Of a stretch of 64,000 nt of DNA, positions 26,698 to 32,729 are shown piece after piece. Both the position numbers and the translations under genes were made by a program. Position 1 is the first letter of the stretch. Every line of letters starts with the position of its first letter. Location: positions 124,001-188,000 of the forward strand of contig NZ_CAKKMS010000004.1 of assembly GCF_918698245.1 (NCBI RefSeq). The letters run 5' to 3'. A model generated the notes under the pieces. The model had not been told where the DNA came from. It saw only the letters and a list, made by a program, of their open reading frames with translations, and did not search any database. This DNA comes from Pedobacter sp. Bi126 (GTDB taxonomy: Bacteria; Bacteroidota; Bacteroidia; Sphingobacteriales; Sphingobacteriaceae).

Positions 26698-27448
26698 AAC
26701 GGTTTATTGTTTTTCTAAAAAGGACGTCGAGCATTTCTGAATCAAAACTTTCTTTTGGTAAATCTTTAGCGCCTTCAGTACAGTTTTTAAATTCCTCATC
26801 AATATAGTTACTTAGCTCAGGATGTATTTTAATAATATATCCTTCTGCAGCGGTTGACTTTAGTGTAATCAGGTCTTTCACCAACTTTTGAAGGTGTTCT
26901 GGCATTAAGTTCAAAAGTGGTCCAATGGTCATTGGTGCTATCGTATTTTTTTCCAGGCACCATTTAGCCGAAAGTAGGGGGCGAAGTACATAAAAAAGTT
27001 TTTTTATTTTAATTTCGTCACTGTTTACTACGGTTTCTAGCGCACTGTGTGCTATTCCTAAATAATGGTTGATATTGGTCTTCCTGTAAAAATAAGATTG
27101 GCATAATCTCCATAATTCTTCCCTGAAATGATCCTTTTCTCCATAAACGATAGGAGATTGTAACCATTCGAAAGGAGTGGTGTTCGATTTCCGGATCAGT
27201 TTAAGTACTTTCTTTATATCCCATCCGTAAATATCCAGTTCATCATTAATAGGAAAGCCCAATTGATCATCCTTATCCTGAACCGAAAGATAAAAGTTGA
27301 GCGGGCGTACATAAATAAAGCGGACATCGAAATCACTATCCGGTGATGGAAATTCCCATCCCCTGCTACCTGATTCACATGCAAATAATATTTTGATATC
27401 ATTTGATCTTTCTATTTCTGCAAGTCTGTTTATTATTGTAGTTTTCAT
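26687..27448 (-). CDS. Nucleotidyltransferase (DNA polymerase beta superfamily), second of a pair
   Basis: 253 residues. Active-site motif FACESGSRGWEFPSPDSDFD at about 22-41 (GS, then D-x-D), followed by VRFIYVRP. The C-terminus is helical, with NHYLGIAHSALE near 135-146. It is the same superfamily as its downstream neighbour but shorter and clearly diverged, so the two probably work as a pair rather than being a recent duplication. Its stop overlaps the start of the 353-residue protein by 11 bases (translational coupling), and the slipin gene ends 63 bases upstream. The substrate is unknown. Confidence 0.85.
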   Translation of the reverse strand: MKTTIINRLAEIERSNDIKILFACESGSRGWEFPSPDSDFDVRFIYVRPLNFYLSVQDKDDQLGFPINDELDIYGWDIKKVLKLIRKSNTTPFEWLQSPIVYGEKDHFREELWRLCQSYFYRKTNINHYLGIAHSALETVVNSDEIKIKKLFYVLRPLLSAKWCLEKNTIAPMTIGPLLNLMPEHLQKLVKDLITLKSTAAEGYIIKIHPELSNYIDEEFKNCTEGAKDLPKESFDSEMLDVLFRKTINRYDD

Positions 27449-27511
27449 TTTATTCCTTGTTCAATCCCCGGCAGGTAATACTCACCTAACCGAGGAGTTT
27501 CTAAATTTAAT

Positions 27512-28609
27512 TTATTTTACGAAGATTTGTTTCAATTGATCTACAATTTGTCCACTACCCGATAAGCTGATGTTGTTGATTTTTTCTGCGATTTTCTCTA
27601 CATACTCCATCTCTTTCAACTTATACAACATAGCGTTGTCTTCCATCAATTTGGCTGTATTCAACAAACTTCTGGTCGAGGCCGTTTCTTCTCTCCGGGT
27701 AATGATATTGGCTTGGGCTCTTTTTTCGGCCACTAAAACCTGGTTCATAATTTCTTTAACGTCGCCAGGTAAAACGATGTCTTTAACACCACAGTTGGTT
27801 AATTTTACACCCAAGTTTTCAACCTTATCCAAGGTGATGGTCATTACCATTTCAGCAATTTTTTCTTTGCTTTCCATCAATTCGTCAAAAGTCATTAAGC
27901 CAATACATTCTCTTAATGCCAATTGCATGGTGATGTACAATTGTTTTTCAAATTCTTTGTTCTCCAATAAGGCCTTGACGATGTCATCAACTTTATATTG
28001 AATGCTGAAATTTACCCTCAGTTGCGCTTTATCCTTTGTTAAGATTTCTTGTCCGATAATCTCCATATTCAATTGTCTCATATCGGTTTTCAAAACTTGA
28101 ACGGTAGTACTGTTTTTCCAGTAAACATAGTTTCCTGCTTCCAATACGTTTTCAAATTTACCATCAATAAACAATAAAGCTTTTTCAAAAGATTCTACTT
28201 TATAAGCCCTGATATAATTCAATAATGGTGCTTTCTCCAATAAGTTTTTATCAATGGTTTCATCAATTTTGATGTTACTGATATCTACTTTAATAAAGTC
28301 ATATGCAGACAAACCTTTCCAGATGGCGTGTCTGCCAGCCGTTAAAACGTTCTTGAAATTTTTGTTTTGATAAACCAAGGCCAATTCATTATCGGCAACA
28401 CTTACCAAGTGAATCAAATTCACAAAATCTGTGTTTTCCAATAAGATATCCAATTCGGCAACTGTGTAATAGTACTCTTTTGCCATATCATACAAAGTCA
28501 TGTCTTCACCGAAACCTAACCAGTAAGTTCCAGCTGTTAAAACGTTTTTTAATTTTCCTTTTTTAAACACCAATCCAACATAATTGGTGTTAATTGTTAC
28601 TCTTTTCAT
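27512..28609 (-). CDS. Slipin (SPFH/band 7) protein with three N-terminal beta repeats
   Basis: 365 residues. Residues about 170-330 form the band-7 domain (QVLKTDMRQLNMEIIGQEI, TKDKAQLRVNFSIQYKVDD, ENLGVKLTNCGVKDIVLPGDV) ending in the helical MNQVLVAEKRAQANIITRREETASTRSL. The N-terminal third holds three copies of a short unit at about 12-32, 76-98 and 143-165 (L-V-F-x-x-G-K-x-x-N-V-L-x-A-G-x-Y). No transmembrane hairpin precedes the domain, unlike ordinary stomatin/slipin proteins. Band-7 proteins form ring- or cage-like oligomers. It is first protein of the operon, after the tRNA-like RNA segment, with nucleotidyltransferases and rtcB behind it. A scaffold or RNA-corral role is speculative. 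Confidence 0.88.
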   Translation of the reverse strand: MKRVTINTNYVGLVFKKGKLKNVLTAGTYWLGFGEDMTLYDMAKEYYYTVAELDILLENTDFVNLIHLVSVADNELALVYQNKNFKNVLTAGRHAIWKGLSAYDFIKVDISNIKIDETIDKNLLEKAPLLNYIRAYKVESFEKALLFIDGKFENVLEAGNYVYWKNSTTVQVLKTDMRQLNMEIIGQEILTKDKAQLRVNFSIQYKVDDIVKALLENKEFEKQLYITMQLALRECIGLMTFDELMESKEKIAEMVMTITLDKVENLGVKLTNCGVKDIVLPGDVKEIMNQVLVAEKRAQANIITRREETASTRSLLNTAKLMEDNAMLYKLKEMEYVEKIAEKINNISLSGSGQIVDQLKQIFVK

Positions 28610-28923
28610 GTTTTTTTGATGTTAAGATTTATAATTATTTAATTTTTGTTTTACAAAGCATTGCAAAAGCACATTCATTTTTTTCTTGCGGAAGCAAATT
28701 GAATCTTGATGTTTTTAAGAATGAAATCAAGCTTTAGCAAGTAGGTAAATCCGAGGATTTAAATAAATTTTTCGGCGAGATTTGATTTTTAAATCAGCTC
28801 TTTCATCGTTTTTACTTTCAAAGCAAAAGGCAAATTGCGTTCAGATTCATCAAAAATCTTAAAGCCGAATGCGGTTTTGCAATGCTGTTCTTTTGAGCGA
28901 TTTGAAAAGTTGCCCTTCTTTAG
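28610..28923 (-). other. Leader between the tRNA-like RNAs and the slipin start
   Basis: 314 bases with no complete gene. It contains small inverted pairs, for example CTTGAT / ATCAAG on the minus strand around 28700-28733 and a TTGC/GCAA hairpin near 28686-28697, and the end of a start-less open frame (28789-28944). No terminator with a T-run was seen, so transcription may run from the RNA segment into the slipin gene. Confidence 0.4.
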
Positions 28924-28944
28924 ATGGATCCTAATTCCATTGCA
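28789..28944 (-). other. Start-less open frame, possible gene remnant
   Basis: 51 sense codons between two stops without an ATG. The peptide looks protein-like (RSKEQHCKTAFGFKIFDESE ... LPFALKVKTMKELI, stop 28791-28789) and shares no frame with the neighbouring genes. It may be the worn 3' end of a lost gene, or chance. It overlaps the anticodon-arm-like hairpin of the permuted RNA module, which is a competing reading of the same bases. Confidence 0.25.
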
Positions 28945-28994
28945 TTACCATTTTGCTATTCCAAGTGATGGTTGGAAGCAGGATTCGAACCTGC
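28924..28994 (-). ncRNA. tRNA-like RNA in permuted order (T arm, acceptor, D arm, anticodon arm)
   Basis: Read 5' to 3' on the minus strand: T arm GCAGG-TTCGAAT-CCTGC (28994-28978); directly joined TTCCAA (28977-28972); 7-base linker CCATCAC; TTGGAA (28964-28959), fully complementary to TTCCAA; TA as positions 8-9; D arm GCA-AAATGGTAA-TGC (28956-28942) with the GG pair; one base; anticodon arm ATGGA-ATTAGGA-TCCAT (28940-28924), 7-base loop with U33 and anticodon UAG. Every linker has the length seen in a normal tRNA, but the 3' half precedes the 5' half, as in permuted tRNA genes. The D stem is only 3 bp and the acceptor 6 bp, so chance or a decayed tRNA remains possible. Confidence 0.45.
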
Positions 28995-29031
28995 ATTTTG
29001 GTTGGTACTCTAACCCCTGAGCTATTCCGGT
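28969..29031 (-). ncRNA. tRNA-like module with D and T arms but no anticodon arm
   Basis: On the minus strand: ACCGGAA (29031-29025), TA, D arm GCTC-AGGGGTTA-GAGT (29022-29007), only 12 bases (ACCAACCAAAAT), then a canonical T arm GCAGG-TTCGAAT-CCTGC (28994-28978) and TTCCAACCA (28977-28969) ending in CCA. The opening reads exactly like the 5' half of a bacterial tRNA. Its own acceptor pairs over just four bases (GGAA/TTCC), while TTCCAA pairs better with the following TTGGAA. It resembles the anticodon-less tRNA mimic of YrlA-type Y RNAs in plan. Confidence 0.6.
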
Positions 29032-29033
29032 AT

Positions 29034-29144
29034 ATCGGAAGTGGGATTCGAACCCACGGCACACAACGTGTTTTAGACAATCTATCATAATTCTTATCAG
29101 CATATTCTAAGCAATTTGCCCGAATACTTTGGGGCTATTCCGAA
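29034..29144 (-). ncRNA. tRNA-like RNA with near-complete cloverleaf and large variable region
   Basis: On the minus strand: acceptor TTCGGAA (29144-29138) pairs over six bases with TTCCGAT (29040-29034); TA at positions 8-9; D arm GCCC-CAAAGTATTC-GGGC (29135-29118); one base; anticodon-position hairpin AATT(G)CTTA / TAAGAATT (29116-29089) with an 11-base loop and one bulged G; a 31-base variable region with a mini-hairpin ACAC-GTT-GTGT (29071-29061); canonical T arm GTGGG-TTCGAAT-CCCAC (29057-29041) directly abutting the acceptor. Linker lengths are those of a tRNA, but the 11-base loop cannot be a normal anticodon loop, so it is probably not a decoding tRNA. Confidence 0.65.
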
Positions 29145-29180
29145 ACCCACAACATTGGATAAGTTTTATTTAGTATCGCC

Positions 29181-29322
29181 ATCCCTTTCGGGATTTCCTT
29201 ATATCAATCTGATTATGATAACCACTACTAATGTAACCCTGTCCGGCGTATCCCGAACAGGGGCTTCATAAACGAGAGCGCATATCATTTAGAACAGTAA
29301 ACTGTTTCTGTCAATCAGATTG
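29181..29322 (-). ncRNA. Structured RNA segment upstream of the tRNA-like modules
   Basis: On the minus strand a 10-bp long-range stem CAATCTGATT (29322-29313) / AATCAGATTG (29214-29205) encloses two hairpins: AACAG-TTTA-CTGTT (29306-29293) and CCCTGTTCGG-GATACG-CCGGACAGGG (29262-29237, one G-T pair). It is followed by ATCCC-GAAA-GGGAT (29194-29181), which has a GNRA tetraloop only when read on the minus strand, supporting minus-strand transcription. A long closing stem near a tRNA-like module recalls Y RNA architecture, but no Ro60/Rsr gene is in the window. Confidence 0.55.
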
Positions 29323-29367
29323 TTGTTATTAACATTTATCAAAGAACTTTATCGACTGGCGACATTA

Positions 29368-29406
29368 CAAAGATGCCACCACCACTACGCGGCAGATTTG
29401 CGTAGT
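29368..29406 (-). promoter_or_regulatory. Operator O1 and candidate promoter of the RNA-repair unit
   Basis: On the minus strand ACTACGC (29406-29400), 9 bases, GCGTAGT (29390-29384), then 8 bases and CATCTTTG (29375-29368), a -7 TAnnTTTG element with one mismatch. No TTTG lies at the -33 position; the inverted repeat occupies that zone instead, which suggests regulator-dependent transcription. The same inverted repeat occurs at 29496-29518 in front of the WYL gene. Confidence 0.55.
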
Positions 29407-29495
29407 AAAATTTATTTTTGTATAAAAGAACTAATTTGTTGATAATTAGATTGATAAATTTAATTTTTCCATTATATTTTTTCTTTTATCCTCTA

Positions 29496-29532
29496 ATTAC
29501 GCAGTTGTATTGCGTAGATGATAAATGCTTTG
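29496..29532 (+). promoter_or_regulatory. Operator O2 and candidate promoter of the WYL regulator
   Basis: ATTACGC (29496-29502), 9 bases, GCGTAGA (29512-29518), then 6 bases and ATGCTTTG (29525-29532) as a weak -7-like element. Arms and spacer length match O1. It lies 58 bases before the WYL start codon, so autoregulation is likely. Confidence 0.5.
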
Positions 29533-29590
29533 CTATATTTAGTTAAGCTTTTCGATCAGATTTTTAGCTTCGTACTCAAATTGATTAAAA

Positions 29591-30628
29591 ATGGCAGTAA
29601 ATAAATTGGCGCTCATCCGGTATAAAACCATCGACGATTGCTTGAAGAACCGTTACCGTAAATGGACACTAGAAGATCTTATCGAAAAGGTATCGGCAAC
29701 CCTGTACGAGCTTGAAGGGATTACCACCGGGGTAAGCAAACGGACCATTCAGGCTGATATCCAGCTCATGCGGAGTGATAAGCTTGGCTATAATGCGCCG
29801 ATTGTGGTGAAGGATAAACGTTTTTATGCCTACGAAGATTCTGGTTTTAGCATTACCAAAGCACCAATCAATAACGCTGATGTAGATAAAATGAAAGAAA
29901 TTGTAGGTGTACTGAAACAGTTCAATGCCTTCAATTATTTCGACGAAATGAGCGATATGATTGCCCGTTTAGAAAATAACCTCTACAAATCGACCAAACA
30001 GAGTGGAAATAATATTCAATTGGAGAGTAATAAGCTGGTTAAAGGTTTAGAATGTATCCCGCCTTTGTATCAGGCGGTTTTAAATAAACGATCTTTATTA
30101 ATAGAATATAAATCGTTCAAGGCACAACAATCACAACAGGGAATTTACTATCCGTATCTGTTAAAAGAATACCGCAACAGATGGTTTTTGATCTGTAAAG
30201 CGAAAAAACGGCCAGGGATCTTAAATTTGGCATTGGATAGGATAGTAGAATTTCAGGAATTGCCTAACGAAGAATTTGTAAGTTATCAAGGCGTAGATTT
30301 TGATCGGTATTATGAAGATCTGATCGGTGTAACGAAAAACGAACGTGACCGTGCACAAAAAGTAATCCTCGAATTTACCAACGATCATGCGCCCTACGTC
30401 GTAACGAAACCGATGCATCAATCGCAGGTAGTATTAAGTAAGAACGAGAAAACAACAACTTTTAGGATCGATGTGGTACTAAACTATGAACTGGAGCGCG
30501 AAATTTTAGGCTTTGGAGAGTGTGTTAAAGTGCTTTCGCCACGATTGTTGATTTCAAAAATTAAAAGGCGTTTGGAACAAACTTTTAGTCAATACGAAAC
30601 TAAAGAGGGAATGGATATTAGTAATTGA
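29591..30628 (+). CDS. WYL-domain transcriptional regulator of the RNA-repair locus
   Basis: 345 residues. An N-terminal winged helix-turn-helix region covers about 1-90 (WTLEDLIEKVSATLYE ... VSKRTIQADIQLMR). A WYL domain follows at about 165-250 with IEYKSFKAQQSQQGIYYPYL and EYRNRWFLICKAKKRP, then the WCX-like C-terminal domain ending SPRLLISKIKRRLEQTF. WYL regulators bind nucleic acid or nucleotide ligands and control DNA-damage and defence loci. It diverges from the tRNA-like RNA/slipin/nucleotidyltransferase/rtcB unit, with two TACGC-N9-GCGTA operators between, so it is the probable regulator. In enterobacteria the equivalent role is played by the unrelated activator RtcR. Confidence 0.88.
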   Translation: MAVNKLALIRYKTIDDCLKNRYRKWTLEDLIEKVSATLYELEGITTGVSKRTIQADIQLMRSDKLGYNAPIVVKDKRFYAYEDSGFSITKAPINNADVDKMKEIVGVLKQFNAFNYFDEMSDMIARLENNLYKSTKQSGNNIQLESNKLVKGLECIPPLYQAVLNKRSLLIEYKSFKAQQSQQGIYYPYLLKEYRNRWFLICKAKKRPGILNLALDRIVEFQELPNEEFVSYQGVDFDRYYEDLIGVTKNERDRAQKVILEFTNDHAPYVVTKPMHQSQVVLSKNEKTTTFRIDVVLNYELEREILGFGECVKVLSPRLLISKIKRRLEQTFSQYETKEGMDISN

Positions 30629-30631
30629 ATT

Positions 30632-30679
30632 TTGAATGAGAGAATATTGGCAATTCCGCTAATAAAATCTCTCATTCAA
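30632..30679. repeat. Inverted repeat between convergent WYL and prfC genes
   Basis: TTGAATGAGAG (30632-30642) and CTCTCATTCAA (30669-30679) are perfect 11-base arms with a 26-base loop, next to further TTGAATTTTGA words. A similar block closes the window at 63929-63987. Possibly a weak bidirectional terminator. Confidence 0.5.
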
Positions 30680-30697
30680 TCACCCTGTCATTCAATT

Positions 30698-32281
30698 TTA
30701 ACTCTTAAACTCGCTGGTTTTATGGAAATCGATATCAGGATAATCCTGTTTGGTTAAATTAATCATGTATTCACTATCAGCCAGATAAACCGGATTGGCT
30801 TCTTTATCGAAACCGATGTGCTGTTGTTTACGTTTTACAAATTCATCCAGTTTCTTTCTGTCGGTAGAAGTTACCCAGCTCGATCGGGTATAACTCAAGG
30901 TTCGGAAACGACATTTTGCACCATATTCGTGCTCTAACCTGAAGTTGATTACCTCGAACTGAAGCTCACCAACCGCACCGATCACTTTCCTGTTTCCAGG
31001 CTGCATAACAAATAACTGCGCAACTCCTTCATCGGTTAACTGCTCAATACCTTTTTCCAATTGTTTGGTACGCATTGGATCCATATTTTCAACCTCTTTA
31101 AAAATAGATGGAGAGAAACTAGGGATACCTTTAAACTGCAGCTTTTCGCCTTCGGTTAAAGTATCGCCAATTTTAAAGTTGCCACTATCGTATAAACCCA
31201 CCACATCACCTGGCCACGCCTCTTCAACAATACTTTTTTCGTTCGCCATAAAGTCCATCGGGTTGGAGAATTTCAGTTTCTTATCCTGGCGGGTATGGTA
31301 ATAGAATTTATTACGTTCAAACTTGCCAGAGCAGATCCTTAAAAAGGCAATCCTGTCGCGGTGTTTTGGATCTAAGTTGGCGTGGATCTTAAATACAAAG
31401 CCACTGAAATTTTTCTCTTCAACCAGTACATCACGCTCTTCAGCCTCTCTATGTCGAGGGCTCGGGGCAATATCAATAAAGGTATCCAGGAGTTCTTTTA
31501 TCCCGAAATTATTAATCGCACTGCCAAAAAATACTGGTGCAACCAAGCCATCGGTATATAAATCCTTATCTATCTTCCCGTAGATACCATCAACCAATTC
31601 AACATCATCTTTCAGTGTATTGATTTCGTTCTCTTTAAGGTAATTCAATAAAGATGGATCATTTAAATCACTGGCCGCCACAACCGAATCGGTTACTTTG
31701 GTTTTGTCTGAATTGAATAAATTTAAATGTTTGTTATAAATGCTGTAAACACCTTTAAACGTATGTCCCTGACCAATAGGCCAGGAAAGCGGACAAAGGC
31801 TGATATTTAATTTTTCTTCAATTTCATCCAATAAATCGTAAGCCTCTTTACCTTCACGGTCCATTTTGTTGATGAAGATAATTACCGGGGTGTTACGCAT
31901 GCGGCAAACCGACATCAGTTTTTCGGTCTGTTCCTCCACACCCTTTACACAATCTACTACCAAAATAACACTATCTACCGCCGATAAGGTTCTGTAGGTA
32001 TCTTCCGCAAAATCTTTGTGACCAGGTGTATCGAGAATATTGATGCGTTTACCGCTATATTCAAATCCCATAACAGAAGTTGCAACCGAGATACCACGTT
32101 GCTTTTCGATCTCCATAAAATCGGAGGTATTACTCTGGTTCGCTTTGTTCCTTTTTACCGCACCGGCAGTATTAATAGCACCACCAAAAAGCAGAAATTT
32201 TTCTGTCAATGTGGTTTTGCCCGCATCGGGGTGGCTAATAATGGCAAAGGTTTTACGTTTTTCTATTTCAGGGTTAAGCAT
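30698..32281 (-). CDS. prfC: Peptide chain release factor 3
   Basis: 527 residues, translation GTPase. G1 [12 protein letters not shown] at about 18-29, G3 DTPGH near 88-92, G4 NKMD near 142-145. Domain II ([22 protein letters not shown]) and the C-terminal RF3 domain ([18 protein letters not shown]) follow. RF3 uses GTP to remove RF1/RF2 from the ribosome after peptide release. It is a single gene, convergent with the WYL regulator; nothing suggests a link to the RNA-repair locus. Confidence 0.96.
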   Translation of the reverse strand: MLNPEIEKRKTFAIISHPDAGKTTLTEKFLLFGGAINTAGAVKRNKANQSNTSDFMEIEKQRGISVATSVMGFEYSGKRINILDTPGHKDFAEDTYRTLSAVDSVILVVDCVKGVEEQTEKLMSVCRMRNTPVIIFINKMDREGKEAYDLLDEIEEKLNISLCPLSWPIGQGHTFKGVYSIYNKHLNLFNSDKTKVTDSVVAASDLNDPSLLNYLKENEINTLKDDVELVDGIYGKIDKDLYTDGLVAPVFFGSAINNFGIKELLDTFIDIAPSPRHREAEERDVLVEEKNFSGFVFKIHANLDPKHRDRIAFLRICSGKFERNKFYYHTRQDKKLKFSNPMDFMANEKSIVEEAWPGDVVGLYDSGNFKIGDTLTEGEKLQFKGIPSFSPSIFKEVENMDPMRTKQLEKGIEQLTDEGVAQLFVMQPGNRKVIGAVGELQFEVINFRLEHEYGAKCRFRTLSYTRSSWVTSTDRKKLDEFVKRKQQHIGFDKEANPVYLADSEYMINLTKQDYPDIDFHKTSEFKS

Positions 32282-32729
32282 AATAAAATTTTGGGTGTAA
32301 AGAGTGATGAAACCTTGTTAAAGGAATTTAACAGCGATAAGATTTGAATATTGTTGTTTCATCAGGCCGCAAAGATAAGGAATTTGCTTAAAGTTTGAAT
32401 AGGTTAATTGTTTAATTGAAAATAGGTTGCGTGTTTATTGCTTTTGAAAAGCAGGGGCAATGGTTCTTTTGTTATTGCAGTCCTGCCATACACTATAGCT
32501 CCGATTGAAGAATCGGAGGCTGCCGTTGCTGTCAGGTTTAGGTTGCTTCTGCAGTAATTCTATTGAGGTTTTTTGATTCAATAATTAAGAAATTATCGAT
32601 TAAATAAAGGTTTAGACCAAAAATATCCGCTTAAAGTTAAATTTTCTCACCAATCATTGTTTAATTTTGTGCTAAAATGTTTAGCTTTATTCATCCCTCC
32701 GTTTATTGTTGACTAAAATTTTACTGCCG
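32282..32729. other. 448-base gap between prfC and the helicase gene
   Basis: Divergent promoter region. The only recognisable element is the repeat at 32479-32540. The remaining AT-rich sequence (32541-32729) probably holds the helicase promoter, but I cannot place one confidently. Confidence 0.5.
32479..32540 (-). repeat. 62-base modular repeat with exchangeable core (copy 2, reversed)
   Basis: On the minus strand it begins TAAACCTGACAGCAACGGCAG, has a central hairpin CTCCGATTcttcAATCGGAG, and ends ATGGCAGGACT. It has exactly the length and end sequences of the copy at 19053-19114, with a different hairpin in the centre. Confidence 0.7.

Noticed and set aside
27570..28001. Plus-strand 143-codon frame within the slipin gene
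   Set aside because: Antisense to the conserved band-7 domain; hydrophobic by reverse-complement bias.
28835..29020. Plus-strand open frame of 61 codons in the WYL-slipin gap
   Set aside because: It is antisense to the T arm and D arm of the tRNA-like modules and has no family resemblance; the tRNA-like reading explains the conserved-looking bases better.
28969..29144. Ordinary tandem tRNA genes
   Set aside because: The first has an 11-base loop and a bulged stem at the anticodon position, and the second has no anticodon arm, so neither can decode normally.
29384..29518. CRISPR-like direct repeat (two 23-base units)
   Set aside because: Only two units, with divergent spacers and inverted-repeat symmetry; they fit operator sites.
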